Assembly: GCF_900106945.1 (NCBI RefSeq)
Contig: NZ_FNNE01000005.1
Coordinates: forward strand, 248,001 to 312,000
Length of the DNA: 64,000 bases
Direction: 5' to 3'
Source of the DNA: Marinobacter mobilis
GTDB taxonomy: Bacteria; Pseudomonadota; Gammaproteobacteria; Pseudomonadales; Oleiphilaceae
How positions within the stretch are numbered: the stretch's first letter is position 1; every line of letters starts with the position of its first letter. The position numbers and the translations under genes are program-made. The notes below the pieces were generated by a model that saw only the letters and a list, made by a program, of their open reading frames with translations, had not been told where the DNA came from and did not search any database. Positions 8,718-18,666 of the stretch are shown one piece after another.

Positions 8718-10631
8718 TCAGTTCGCCCGTGGCAGCAGAACGTAGAAACAGGTGCCGATCCCCGGTTCCGACTCAAAACGGATGCTGCCGTTCATGTGCT
8801 GCAACAGGCCCCGGGTTATTGCCAGTCCAAGCCCCGTCCCGCCCTTGATCCGTCGATCAGAGCCATCGGCCTGGGCAAATTTCTCGAACACCCGGGTGCG
8901 GAACGCTTCGGGAATACCCTCGCCCTGGTCACAGACTGACAGCTGGATCTGGCCATCAAGTAACTCACTGGTCACCGTAACGCGGCCTCCGGCGGGAGAA
9001 AACTTGATGGCATTGGACAACAGGTTATCCATCACCTGTTGGAAGCGCAGATCGTCGGCCAGTACCGCCGCCTGCCCGGACTGGTTGTCGTAGGCGAGGC
9101 TGACGTCGTGGTTGTGGGCATAGGTGGAGAGATTCTCCAGGCTGGTTTTGATCAGGGGGGCCAGGGCCAGTGGGCGGATATTGAAGCCCAGTTTTCCGGA
9201 CACCAGCTTGTCCATATCCAGCAAGTCATTAATCAGCAAAGTCAGTCGTTCACTGTTTTTCCGGGCAATACCGACCATGTCACGAGCCTTCTCCGGCAGC
9301 TCGCCAACCATCCCTTCCGAGAGGAGTTTGAGAGCGCCAGAAATGGACGTCAGCGGGGTCCGCAACTCATGGCTGACGGTCGAGATGAATTCGCTCTTCA
9401 TCTGTTCGACCTTTTTCTGTTCGGAGATGTCCTGAAACGACAGCCACACCAATTCCCGGTCGCCCTCTTCACGAACCCGCACGCCCGACAACAGGATAGG
9501 CAAGCTGCCGCCATCCGCGTGCAGGCAGAGGCTCTCAACAGGCCCAAAGCGACGGTCCTGGTCGCGATTGGCCCAAGGCATGGGCGACGGGAGGATACGA
9601 CTGATCGGAGTCGTGCGGAGGGTCTCGGCGTCCACCCCTGTCATGGCGCCCAGAGAGGCATTGACCCGCAGCAGACGACCACTGTGGCTCTCCACCAGAG
9701 CCATCCCCTGGGGCGACAGTTCAAACTGGGATTGCAGGCGCCTCCGGCTCTTCCGCTCGCGCTGGATCGACAGTGTCATTCCGAGACCCGGCAACAGGAT
9801 CAGGGCCGACGCCAGCAGCAACAGGGCACGGAAGCGGACAACATCGGGCGGGTGAGTCGGCCAGCCGCCCGCTGGCGTGGCACCCAGCTGCCAGCGGCTA
9901 CCACCCAGTACAACCGGCATGGTGACCGGTTGCTGCCGGAACAACCCCGCAGGCCCGAAAAACACCTCACCGGGCACGGCATCATTACCCAGGGTACGCA
10001 GGGCCACCGCCAGGTTCCCACTCTGATAGAGACCGGCTTCCCGGTACAGGGCCTCAACATCGATAACCGCCGACACCAGTCCCCAAAGGACACGTTCCTC
10101 GCCGCTTGCCGGAGCAACGAACACAGGAACCCGGCCAATAAAGGCCTCGCCCCCCTGGACAAGATCGACCGGGCCATCCAGAACCAGCTCACCGGTTTCC
10201 GCCGCCTGACGGACCTTCGGCCACTGCAGGGCATTTTTTCGATAATCGAGCCCCAGCGCCGCTTCGTTGCCAGCCAACGGATGCACCATGCGAATGACCA
10301 TATCCGGGGCCGCACCAATATTGCGCAGTTCCTGCTTCTGAGCCAGGATCGCACTGGCAATGGAGGCAAAACGATGCGGGGTAATATCAGGGTCAGAAGA
10401 GATCACAGCCACCAGCCCCTGCACAACCTGCAGGTTCTCACCGATGGCGCCTTCAAACTGTGCCCGCAGGATCGACAGCTCCCGCGTCACATCACCCCGA
10501 ACCTGCTGCTGGTAACTGTCACGGTGTTGCTGGTCCAGCACCCGGACCCCAAGCACCGTTACCAGCAGCACACAAAGCCAGCCACCCCATAAAACCGTGC
10601 GGACATCGGGCTTGCGCTTGCGGAGATTCAT
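8718..10631 (-). CDS. CHASE-domain sensor histidine kinase with PAS
   Basis: A 637-residue membrane kinase. A first membrane segment (about 14-31) and a second (about 267-290) enclose a periplasmic region of about 235 residues. That region contains CHASE-type sequence (RVRMVHP-like motif IRMVHPLAGNEAALGLDYR at 113-131, then VDLVQGGEAFIGRVPVF). The cytoplasmic part has a PAS domain (about 300-405), a phosphoacceptor domain with His421 in STVSHELRTPLTS, and an ATPase domain with DNLLSNAIKFS, DQGEGIP and GTGLGLAI. It has no receiver domain and no adjacent response regulator, so its partner is elsewhere. CHASE domains sense small molecules outside the cell; the ligand is unknown. A TRAP binding-protein gene follows 89 bases downstream. 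Confidence 0.92.
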   Translation of the reverse strand: MNLRKRKPDVRTVLWGGWLCVLLVTVLGVRVLDQQHRDSYQQQVRGDVTRELSILRAQFEGAIGENLQVVQGLVAVISSDPDITPHRFASIASAILAQKQELRNIGAAPDMVIRMVHPLAGNEAALGLDYRKNALQWPKVRQAAETGELVLDGPVDLVQGGEAFIGRVPVFVAPASGEERVLWGLVSAVIDVEALYREAGLYQSGNLAVALRTLGNDAVPGEVFFGPAGLFRQQPVTMPVVLGGSRWQLGATPAGGWPTHPPDVVRFRALLLLASALILLPGLGMTLSIQRERKSRRRLQSQFELSPQGMALVESHSGRLLRVNASLGAMTGVDAETLRTTPISRILPSPMPWANRDQDRRFGPVESLCLHADGGSLPILLSGVRVREEGDRELVWLSFQDISEQKKVEQMKSEFISTVSHELRTPLTSISGALKLLSEGMVGELPEKARDMVGIARKNSERLTLLINDLLDMDKLVSGKLGFNIRPLALAPLIKTSLENLSTYAHNHDVSLAYDNQSGQAAVLADDLRFQQVMDNLLSNAIKFSPAGGRVTVTSELLDGQIQLSVCDQGEGIPEAFRTRVFEKFAQADGSDRRIKGGTGLGLAITRGLLQHMNGSIRFESEPGIGTCFYVLLPRAN

Positions 10632-10739
10632 GCCCTGACCATTCCCAAAGTTGTATTCCCAATCGGCGACTTTTTTTCACCTTAGCCAATCGCAGTGACG
10701 CAGGCCATTAAAAGGGCGGCCTTCTTTCAACGCGTCAGC

Positions 10740-12968
10740 TTAGCGCCGGGTAACGTTCTTGACCGGACGGCGCTTGCCGGCCTTGCGGCTGCCCTCACCA
10801 GCGCCTGTGTCACGTGGAGGCAAACCGGTGTGCTGGGTCAACAGAGGTCGGCCAGATTTACGGCTGCCAGGCGGGGTCGAGTTTTTGCGACGTGCGCTCT
10901 GGTAACCTTCCACCCGGGGCTGATGTTTGGGAATCAACTGATGCTTGCCCGGCCCGATCAGGTCAGCCCGCCCCATACGCATCAGGGCCTCTCTGAGCAT
11001 CGGCCAGTTGTTGGGATCGTGATAACGCAGGAATGCCTTGTGCAGGCGTCGCTGCAGGGGATCTTTCACCGTGTCGACCTTATCGGTCTTGTAGGTGACC
11101 CGGCTCAGCGGATTGCGAGCGGTGTGGTACATGGTGGTGGCGGTCGCCATCGGTGATGGGTAGAACGCCTGCACCTGATCCGCACGGAAGCCGTTTCGCT
11201 TCAGCCACAGCGCCAGATTGAGCATGTCTTCATCGGTCGTGCCCGGATGAGCCGCGATAAAGTAGGGAATCAGGTACTGCTCCTTGCCTGCCTCTTTCGA
11301 GTACTTCTCAAACATCCGCTTAAAGCGGTCATAGCTGCCGATTCCCGGCTTCATCATTTTGCTGAGCGGGCCTTCCTCGGTGTGTTCCGGAGCAATTTTC
11401 AGGTAACCGCCTACATGGTGGGTGACCAGCTCGCGGACATACTCGGGGGACTCCACCGCCAGGTCGTAACGGAGACCGGAGGCGATCAGTACTTTCTTCA
11501 CCCCTTTCAGATCGCGGGCCTTTCGATACAGCTCGATCAGTGAGGAGTGGTCGGTATTGAGGTTTGAGCAGATACCCGGGTAGACGCAGGACGGCTTGCG
11601 ACAGGCCGCCTCGATTTCCGGCGATTTGCAGGCGATGCGGTACATGTTGGCGGTTGGGCCGCCGAGATCCGAGACCACACCGGTGAAGCCCGGCACCTTG
11701 TCGCGCATGGCTTCGATTTCACGGATGATGGAATCGTGGGACCGGTTCTGGATGATCCGCCCCTCATGTTCGGTGATCGAGCAGAAAGTACACCCCCCAA
11801 AACAGCCACGCATGATGTTGACCGAAAAGCGGATCATCTCATAGGCCGGAATCCGCGCCTCGCCGTAGCTGGGGTGGGGCACCCGGGCAAACGGCTGATC
11901 GAAGACGTAGTCCATCTCCTCGGTGGTCAGCGGAATCGCCGGCGGATTGAACCAGATATCCTGGCCCGCATGCTTCTGCACCAAGGCCCGGGCGTTACCG
12001 GGGTTGGTCTCCTGGTGCAACACCCGGTTGGCATGGGCGTACAGTACCGGATCGTTGCGGACCTTTTCGTAGGACGGTAACCGGATGACGGTCTTGTCCC
12101 GCTCGATGCGGGAGCTGGGCAACAGATCGACCACCACCGTGGTGTCTGAGTCGAGCTCAGTGCCGGTTTCCACGGCCGCCTGCTGGCTGCTGGAGCACTC
12201 CTGGAGCTCCTGGGTATTGACGTAGGGGCTGATGATCTTGTCGACCCGACCGGGGCGATCCACCCGGGTGGAATCCAGTTCATAATAGCCATCCGCACTG
12301 TCCTTGCGGACAAAAGCGGTACCACGGATATCCGTCAGGCTTTCAACCGTTTCACCACAGGACAGGCGGAAGGCCACTTCCGCAATGGCTCGCTCGGCGT
12401 TGCCGAACAGCAGGATATCGGCACCGGAATCAACCAGGATGGATTTGCGGACCTTGTCCTGCCAGTAATCGTAATGGGCAATACGGCGCAGCGAAGCCTC
12501 AATGCCTCCCAGCACAATGGGCACATCGGCGAAGGCTTCACGGCAGCGATGGCTGTACACCAGGCTGGCACGATCCGGGCGTTTGCCACCTTCACCGCCG
12601 GGGGTGTAGGCGTCATCGGAGCGGACTTTGCGGTCAGCGGTATAGCGGTTGATCATGGAATCCATGTTGCCTGCGGCCACCCCGAAAAACAGGTTGGGCT
12701 TGCCGAGCTTCATGAAGTCTTCTTTCGAGTTCCAGTCCGGCTGGGCAATGATACCCACCCGGAAGCCCTGCCCTTCCAGCAGGCGGCCGATCACCGCCAT
12801 GCCAAACGATGGGTGATCGACGTAAGCGTCACCGGTGACAATGATGACGTCACAGGTGTCCCAACCCAGCTGATCCATCTCTTCCCGCGACATCGGCAGG
12901 AACGGCGACGGACCAAAACACTCGGCCCAGTATTTGGGGTGATCGAACAGGGGCTTGGCGGTTTGCAT
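10740..12968 (-). CDS. ygiQ: YgiQ family radical SAM protein
   Basis: A 742-residue iron-sulphur protein of the YgiQ (UPF0313) family, close to the usual family length. The ATG at 12968 ([20 protein letters not shown]) matches the conserved family start; in-frame sequence further upstream is not family-like. The N-terminal part carries a cobalamin-binding-like Rossmann region ([17 protein letters not shown]) and GGIEASLRR. The radical SAM cluster is Cys389, Cys393, Cys396 in [10 protein letters not shown]. Further family blocks are [14 protein letters not shown] and [20 protein letters not shown]. The C-terminal 60 residues are basic and low in complexity. The precise reaction is not established for the family. 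It stands alone between the CHASE kinase and ychJ. Confidence 0.93.
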   Translation of the reverse strand: MQTAKPLFDHPKYWAECFGPSPFLPMSREEMDQLGWDTCDVIIVTGDAYVDHPSFGMAVIGRLLEGQGFRVGIIAQPDWNSKEDFMKLGKPNLFFGVAAGNMDSMINRYTADRKVRSDDAYTPGGEGGKRPDRASLVYSHRCREAFADVPIVLGGIEASLRRIAHYDYWQDKVRKSILVDSGADILLFGNAERAIAEVAFRLSCGETVESLTDIRGTAFVRKDSADGYYELDSTRVDRPGRVDKIISPYVNTQELQECSSSQQAAVETGTELDSDTTVVVDLLPSSRIERDKTVIRLPSYEKVRNDPVLYAHANRVLHQETNPGNARALVQKHAGQDIWFNPPAIPLTTEEMDYVFDQPFARVPHPSYGEARIPAYEMIRFSVNIMRGCFGGCTFCSITEHEGRIIQNRSHDSIIREIEAMRDKVPGFTGVVSDLGGPTANMYRIACKSPEIEAACRKPSCVYPGICSNLNTDHSSLIELYRKARDLKGVKKVLIASGLRYDLAVESPEYVRELVTHHVGGYLKIAPEHTEEGPLSKMMKPGIGSYDRFKRMFEKYSKEAGKEQYLIPYFIAAHPGTTDEDMLNLALWLKRNGFRADQVQAFYPSPMATATTMYHTARNPLSRVTYKTDKVDTVKDPLQRRLHKAFLRYHDPNNWPMLREALMRMGRADLIGPGKHQLIPKHQPRVEGYQSARRKNSTPPGSRKSGRPLLTQHTGLPPRDTGAGEGSRKAGKRRPVKNVTRR

Positions 12969-13138
12969 GGAGTAACCGGAAATCCTCGTTGGTGGCGCGA
13001 CAGCAGCACAGGAACCGGCTGCGGCTCCCGAAAACGCCATTGTACGCGAGCACAATTGATAATTCTCAAAAAGGGCGCGGACAATAGCACATTTTTTAAC
13101 CAAAACCTATGCGTAAACAGCGCTATTCCGACACTCGC

Positions 13139-13603
13139 TCAGCGGCAGCAGGCCTTGTGTTTACGGCCACTGCCACAGGGGCAGGGATCATTGCGGCCAG
13201 GTTTGAGGGTGCCCTCACGGGTATCACCGGCGACATAGAACCAGCGGCCCTGCTCGAGCACAAAATCCGATTGCTCTTCCAGATAGCCAAACCCGTCACC
13301 CGACCGGTAGACCGCGCGGAAATGCACCTGCCCGCGGTCGCCCCGGGTCCCTGCCGACAGCACCTGCAGCGACAGCCACTGGGGCGAGCCCTCAAGGGAG
13401 AGTGACGACGGCCGGGTAGAGCTGTGCCAGGTCTGACTCAGGTACTCGGCCAGCTCCAGTACAAAGGCGGTATAGCGCGACCGCATCAACGCTTCCGGCG
13501 TCGGCGCCGGCTGACCAACGTGCCAGGGCTGACAACAGTCAGCGTACGGCCGGGCGCTGCCACAAGGGCATGGCCGGCCAGGGTCGAACGGAGCAGTGGT
13601 CAT
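13139..13603 (-). CDS. ychJ: YchJ family protein with two SEC-C zinc motifs
   Basis: A 154-residue UPF0225 protein. It has a SEC-C-type zinc-binding motif at each end: CPCGSARPYADCC near residue 12 and CPCGSGRKHKACC at the C-terminus. Between them is the NTF2-like family core (SRYTAFVLELAEYLSQTWH, VHFRAVYR). SEC-C motifs bind Zn and contact ribosome or SecB-like partners, but the function of YchJ is not settled. It is transcribed toward ygiQ with a 170-base gap and is divergent from the membrane-protein gene at 13746. Confidence 0.9.
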   Translation of the reverse strand: MTTAPFDPGRPCPCGSARPYADCCQPWHVGQPAPTPEALMRSRYTAFVLELAEYLSQTWHSSTRPSSLSLEGSPQWLSLQVLSAGTRGDRGQVHFRAVYRSGDGFGYLEEQSDFVLEQGRWFYVAGDTREGTLKPGRNDPCPCGSGRKHKACCR

Positions 13604-13745
13604 GGCAGTATTCCTCTGAAAGATCTCAAGCGCTCGGCAACCGAGAATTTTGCACTATTTTTCAAAAACTTCTGAATGATGTCACAAAATCAGGCTAGAC
13701 TTCTGCGTTTTTCTGACCGGCGTATATTCTTGAAGGAAAGCGACC

Positions 13746-15668
13746 ATGGCATTTGAGTACGGAGCTCAAAAACTCAATATCCGCAACCCGTTCCGTTTTG
13801 AGGGGCTGGTGCGTTCCATTCGTGGACTGATCGTGACCGCGATCGGCGTCTATCTGCTGCTGCAGATCCAATCCCTGCTGAACACAGACAAAACCAGCGC
13901 CTGGGTCAGCCTGATTCTCGGCGGTCTGTTTGTCGGTGCTGGCCTCAAGGCCCTTGGCGGCGGCCTGTTCCAGATGATGCGATTCTTCGTGGGTCGCGCG
14001 GCGCCCGCCAGCCTCAGCAAAAACGTGGCCCGTGAAGCGGTCGCTGAGAATGAGCCCAGCCTGTACACCGCTTCAACGCTGCACAACATGCTGATGAGCA
14101 AGTCCAACCCGACCTTTGTGGAGCCCAAGACCTGGTTCGCCCGGGCGGTACACTCTGTGTTTCCCAACCTGATCGTGACCCCCTGGCCCATTCGCAACAT
14201 GGCGCAGGTGATCGCCATGAAACTGACCAAGAGCCTGGTTGCGATTGCCGCCTTCCTCGTGGCCAGCCTCGTGGTGTACATGGCTTTTGCCGGCAGCACC
14301 GGCGGTGAGGTTGGTTCCACGGTGGTTTCTCTGTTGTTACAGAGTGCTTTGTTTATCTATCTGGCACTGGTCTGGGTCAAGCTCGGCAACCCTCTCTCCC
14401 GCAACAACATGACTCGGCTCCACAGCTTCAACAGCGGCGGACTGGCCCTGGTAGTGATCGGTGCCATCGCCATTCCCATACTGTTTGCCCAAGGCTGGAG
14501 TTTCTTCTGGGACGTTCAGTCTCCCCGCGACCAGGCCCGCCTTGCAGAAGGCATGCCACTGCTGGAACCTGTGTTTAACACCGGCGCCCTGCTGACCCTC
14601 GCCGTGATCGGCGCCCTGATCACCGCCGCCCTGGCAACGGTCATGGTAAAAGCCCGTATTGGCATGGTGCGCATCCAGACCTCCAGTTCAGAACTGAACA
14701 ACAGCTGGCGCTTCGACCTCCACCCACGGCAGATCTTCACCACCCTGCGTGACCTGGTGCTGATGCAGAAACGCCAGCTTGAGCTGCCGAACCGGGTCTA
14801 TCTGGACAAGAACGATACCGGCGAAGCCAACCGCGAAAACGAGCAGTTCAACGGCGATCTGATTGCGGAAATCCAACCCACCGTCGAGGACATTCCCGAA
14901 CCGCAAGCCCTCCGCTGGGCACGCATCGGCGGCACCGTTGCCGGCCAGCTGCTCATGCTCATCGGCACCCTGATGCTGTGGCTGGGCGTGGAACGCGGCC
15001 TGGATCACCTCTCGGCCATGCAGCAGTTCGGCGGCAAAGGTTCCGGAAACGCCAGCACAGTGATTGAACAACTGCTGGTGCCAGCCGGCGGCACCGTTGC
15101 CATCGTTCTGGCCGCCCTGCTGTTGCTGGGCTTTGGTCGCTCCATCGCGCGCATCTGTCACCTGTTCTGGTCAGAAATTTTCTTCAAATCCAACCTGTTT
15201 GACCTGCACTGCGAAGGCACCGTGATGCGCGCCACCCACTTCCGCGGCGCCGACCGTCACAGCGCATCGTCGGAACAGGACGTGTTCAGCTTCGATGCCA
15301 CCTATTTCGCGCTCGCCACCGAAGCCGTCAGCTCCACCTTTGCAGTGTCTGGCCAGTACAACCTGGAGCAGCCCCGCTACCTGTTGTCACTGAACAATTG
15401 TGACGGTTTCATCAACAGCGTGGTGGGTGACCTGGAAAACCAGTTCCGCCTGCGTAACGAGGAATTCCGCGAAGAAAAGCGGGCCGATCGTGAGGAGCGA
15501 CTGGACTACATCCGTCAGGAGCAGGAAGCGAGAAGAACCGGTGACATGGCGGCCCAGGGGCTGTCCCGGGATCCCCAGGTTGCCCTCAGCAGCCAGGACC
15601 AGGGTATCCTGGAGCAAGGACAGGATCGGGAGCAGGTCGCACGCTGGGAAGGCAACAGCAACGACTGA
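13746..15668 (+). CDS. Uncharacterised multi-pass membrane protein
   Basis: I do not recognise a family. The 640-residue protein has two hydrophobic segments near the N-terminus (about 25-47 and 54-80) and four more between about 150 and 290. A hydrophilic loop of about 90 residues follows, then two more segments (about 395-415 and 445-470). The C-terminal 170 residues are cytoplasmic-looking and end in a highly charged, Arg/Glu-rich stretch (EEFREEKRADREERLDYIRQ) that should form a helix or coiled coil. The start has a good ribosome site (GAAGGAAAG) 6 bases upstream. It stands alone, divergent from ychJ and convergent with a binding-protein gene. Confidence 0.75.
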   Translation: MAFEYGAQKLNIRNPFRFEGLVRSIRGLIVTAIGVYLLLQIQSLLNTDKTSAWVSLILGGLFVGAGLKALGGGLFQMMRFFVGRAAPASLSKNVAREAVAENEPSLYTASTLHNMLMSKSNPTFVEPKTWFARAVHSVFPNLIVTPWPIRNMAQVIAMKLTKSLVAIAAFLVASLVVYMAFAGSTGGEVGSTVVSLLLQSALFIYLALVWVKLGNPLSRNNMTRLHSFNSGGLALVVIGAIAIPILFAQGWSFFWDVQSPRDQARLAEGMPLLEPVFNTGALLTLAVIGALITAALATVMVKARIGMVRIQTSSSELNNSWRFDLHPRQIFTTLRDLVLMQKRQLELPNRVYLDKNDTGEANRENEQFNGDLIAEIQPTVEDIPEPQALRWARIGGTVAGQLLMLIGTLMLWLGVERGLDHLSAMQQFGGKGSGNASTVIEQLLVPAGGTVAIVLAALLLLGFGRSIARICHLFWSEIFFKSNLFDLHCEGTVMRATHFRGADRHSASSEQDVFSFDATYFALATEAVSSTFAVSGQYNLEQPRYLLSLNNCDGFINSVVGDLENQFRLRNEEFREEKRADREERLDYIRQEQEARRTGDMAAQGLSRDPQVALSSQDQGILEQGQDREQVARWEGNSND

Positions 15669-15676
15669 TTCACACC

Positions 15677-15698
15677 GGGGCCGGTTCCCTCCGGCCCC
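15677..15698. terminator. GC-rich hairpin between convergent genes
   Basis: GGGGCCGG and CCGGCCCC form a perfect 8-bp stem with a 6-base loop, directly after the stop of the membrane-protein gene and before the convergent binding-protein stop. There is no T tract on either side, so it is at best a weak or bidirectional terminator. Confidence 0.4.
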
Positions 15699-15703
15699 CG
15701 CCC

Positions 15704-16474
15704 CTACTGCACACTCACCTCTTCCGTGACCGACGGTTCGCCCATACGACTGGTACGCTGGAGGTAGCGGAGCAACAGGCGGTCGTAGATATGCCAGGCC
15801 TGGATCTCAGCCATGGCCTGGCGGATCGCATCGCCGTAAGGCAGTAACCGGGACTTGCGGGAAACGGCAATCCACGAGCGCTCCCCGGGCACAAAAAACG
15901 GGGACACTTCGGCTTCTACACCCTCCTGCTTGAGGGTATAAAGCCCGACCAGCTCCGGCGCGATGACCACATCCACGTAATCCCGCTCCAGCATGCGCAT
16001 CAGGTTTTCATAGCGAATACCCGCTTCGCGGATCAGCCGCGGGTCGTTGTCAAACGCGGGGAAGTAGCGGCTGCCCCGCAACACTCCGATGCGCTTGTCC
16101 AGCAGGTCATCGTAGGACAGGATCCGGTTTTGCGGCTGCCGGTAGAAAAACAGCCGGCGCTCCGGGGGAAAGGCGTCAACGACATAATCCATGTAGACTT
16201 CCCGCTCGGCCGTTTTGAGCGGCCCCAGCATGAAGTCGACCTCGCCACTTTCCATCAGTCGCAAAATCCGCCGGAACGGCGCTTGAATGTACTGAACGTC
16301 CCAGTCGAGGCGATCGGCGATTTCCTCAAAGACTTCAACATAGAAGCCGGAAACCCCACCCTCTGCAATAATACGGTACGGCGGAGCGTGATTAACCCCT
16401 ACCCGCACAGTCTCACCGGCCAGGCACTGGGAGACCATCAACGCGCCCATCGCCAGAATAATTAAGCGGACCAC
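15704..16474 (-). CDS. Family-3 extracellular solute-binding protein
   Basis: A 256-residue periplasmic protein of the amino-acid-type binding family (SBP_bac_3). The GTG at 16474 is preferred. It has a GGGAG ribosome site and gives a compact signal peptide (VRLIILAMGALMVSQCLA); an upstream GTG at 16507 would add charged residues in front. Family features are VRVGVNHAPPYRII, GFYVEVFEEIADRLDWDVQYI, DFMLGPLKTAEREVYMDY and LRGSRYFPAFDNDPRL. No ABC permease or ATPase gene is adjacent, so it may be a stand-alone sensor-type or orphan binding protein. It lies 105 bases downstream of a diguanylate cyclase on the same strand, and the two may be co-transcribed. Confidence 0.85.
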   Translation of the reverse strand: MVRLIILAMGALMVSQCLAGETVRVGVNHAPPYRIIAEGGVSGFYVEVFEEIADRLDWDVQYIQAPFRRILRLMESGEVDFMLGPLKTAEREVYMDYVVDAFPPERRLFFYRQPQNRILSYDDLLDKRIGVLRGSRYFPAFDNDPRLIREAGIRYENLMRMLERDYVDVVIAPELVGLYTLKQEGVEAEVSPFFVPGERSWIAVSRKSRLLPYGDAIRQAMAEIQAWHIYDRLLLRYLQRTSRMGEPSVTEEVSVQ

Positions 16475-16579
16475 GCTATTCTCCCTGTCCACTGGACCTC
16501 GTTTCACATATTCCAGCGCCGGACAGCACCGGAAACTCTAGTATAGTCGCCTTTCTGCAGCCTCTGGGTGACCTTTGAC

Positions 16580-18634
16580 TCAGGCCGACACTTTGACCTG
16601 GTTACGACCGTCTTCCTTGGCCAGATAGAGGGCCGCATCCGCCCGTTTGACCAGGTCCTGTATGCTGTCCCCCGGCAGGTACGCGGAAACCCCGGCACTG
16701 ACCGTGACACCACCATCGGGTATGGGAAACGTTCGCTGGGCCACATGCATTCGCAAGTTCTCGGCCACCTCGCCTCCGGATTCCAGGCTGGTCTCCGGCA
16801 GAATCACCAGGAATTCCTCTCCGCCCCAGCGCCCGATAAAGTCCGCCACGCGGATGTTATTGCTCAGCTGCGCTGCCACTTCCACCAGCACATCATCACC
16901 GGCGTTATGGCCAAAGCGATCGTTAACCAGCTTGAAGTGATCCACATCGAACAGGATCAGTGAGAAGGTGTTGCCATAGCGGGATGACCGCGCAATTTCC
17001 TGACGCAGCCGGTCTTCGGTCTTGCCCCGGTTGTAAAGCCCGGTCAGACGGTCATGGAGCGCCTGGAACGTCAGCTCGTCCATCAGGTTCTTGCGGCTCA
17101 GGGCGCTGCCAAGCAGCGCCGCCACTGGCGTAACGGTATTGATGTCGAATTCCTGCCAGCGATGCTTGTCATCGCCGGTGCAGAAGGCCAGCAGGCCAGA
17201 TATACGGTCGCCCTGTACGATCGGCACCATCAGACAGCTGCCGGTGTCGTGCTCGGGCATCAGCAACTCCAACACCTCGTCGTCAGCGTCAGACTGCTGA
17301 AAGTGTATAACGCAGAAACCCTTGGCGCGGATGGCGGACAACGGCGAGTCCAGCTCCTCCCGGGTCAGCGCCAGACCTTCACCGTCCTCGTCCGGTTCCA
17401 GTAACGGCCAGCTGTACACCGCCTCGAACAGGGTTCCGTCCTGAGAGCCCTGCAGCACCAGGCTGCGGTCGACCTGCAGATACTCGCACAGGAAATTCAG
17501 GACTGAACTCACCCCGCTGTCGGTGGACGACGCATCCATCGTCTGCAACTGGACACTGATCTCGCGGATGGTTTTTTCCGCCGCGATCATACGTTGCAGA
17601 CGGTCACGGGCCTGGTAGCGCTCGATCGCCAGACTGGCCAGATAGAGCGGCCCGGTCAGCGACTCAATGTCCTGCTCGGCAGGCTCCCAGGGCCTGTCGT
17701 GATAGACCGCAAAGGTACCCAGCACATGGCCATCGCTGGCCAGCACCGGCTCCGACCAGCACGATGCAACACCGGCTTGCTCCGCGGCCTTCCGGTAGCG
17801 GTCCCAGCGGTCATCCTTGTCTATGTCGGCGGTGACCACCCGGCCCTGGATCGACGCTGCGCTCCCACAGGTGGCCGCACCATAGCGTACCGGCAGGTTG
17901 TCCATGGCCTTGAGAAAGGATTCGCCGAAACCGGGCCGGCTGCCCCACTGCAGGGTCTGGGTGTGCTCATCGAGCGTCATGATGGCACAGCGGGCGTAAG
18001 GCGATGTGAACTGGAACATGGCCACGATCAAGTCGAGGGCAGCGGACAACGGCCGGTCCCCGTTCATCGCCAGCATCGCCCGATTGCGCAACCAATCTGT
18101 GGATTCCGCAATCTTGCGGGCACTGATGTTGACCCCGGTAAACATCAGGATCTGGCGGCCTTCGTACGGGATAGACGCGAGGGTGGCATCAAGCCAGACC
18201 GGATAGCCGCTCCGATTAACCAGTTTCCATTCAAAACGCTGCATGCCCAGGCGGCCGGCCTTGCCAAGCCACGATTCAAAATCCACCAGACTGTAGGGGG
18301 AAACCGGCCAGGCATCCGGTTGCTGCATGACTTCCACCGTCAGGGCATTTGCGCTGTCGACCCCGAACATTTCCAGGGCCAGATCGTTGGCATAGCGAAC
18401 ACTGTGGTCGTAACGGTCAAGCAACATCACCGAGATGGCGGAATGGTCAAACAGCTCCCGCAACTCCCGGCTGCTCTCCTTGACCCGGCGCTGTGACTCC
18501 CCCAGTTCCTGTAACAGCACCAGATTATCCATCCGCAGCCGGCGCACCCGCCACTCCCGGTGAATCACCAGAATCAGCAAAAGCACGGCCAGACCAATCA
18601 CTGCAGGCAGGATCAGGGACGAAACATCAGTCAT
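16580..18634 (-). CDS. Diguanylate cyclase with PAS and GAF domains
   Basis: A 684-residue protein predicted to synthesise cyclic di-GMP. One N-terminal membrane segment (about 7-27) is followed by a PAS domain (about 55-180), a GAF-like domain (about 190-335), a second GAF-like domain (about 355-510) and a C-terminal GGDEF domain. The active site is GGEEF at 604-608, with the inhibitory RVAD site at 595-598, so cyclase activity with product inhibition is expected. It starts 32 bases after the stop of tadG on the same strand with no obvious terminator between, so it is probably the last gene of the Tad pilus operon or read through from it. That suggests c-di-GMP output linked to pilus expression. 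Confidence 0.93.
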   Translation of the reverse strand: MTDVSSLILPAVIGLAVLLLILVIHREWRVRRLRMDNLVLLQELGESQRRVKESSRELRELFDHSAISVMLLDRYDHSVRYANDLALEMFGVDSANALTVEVMQQPDAWPVSPYSLVDFESWLGKAGRLGMQRFEWKLVNRSGYPVWLDATLASIPYEGRQILMFTGVNISARKIAESTDWLRNRAMLAMNGDRPLSAALDLIVAMFQFTSPYARCAIMTLDEHTQTLQWGSRPGFGESFLKAMDNLPVRYGAATCGSAASIQGRVVTADIDKDDRWDRYRKAAEQAGVASCWSEPVLASDGHVLGTFAVYHDRPWEPAEQDIESLTGPLYLASLAIERYQARDRLQRMIAAEKTIREISVQLQTMDASSTDSGVSSVLNFLCEYLQVDRSLVLQGSQDGTLFEAVYSWPLLEPDEDGEGLALTREELDSPLSAIRAKGFCVIHFQQSDADDEVLELLMPEHDTGSCLMVPIVQGDRISGLLAFCTGDDKHRWQEFDINTVTPVAALLGSALSRKNLMDELTFQALHDRLTGLYNRGKTEDRLRQEIARSSRYGNTFSLILFDVDHFKLVNDRFGHNAGDDVLVEVAAQLSNNIRVADFIGRWGGEEFLVILPETSLESGGEVAENLRMHVAQRTFPIPDGGVTVSAGVSAYLPGDSIQDLVKRADAALYLAKEDGRNQVKVSA

Positions 18635-18666
18635 CAGGTCTATCCATCCACCCCGCGGGGCACAGC

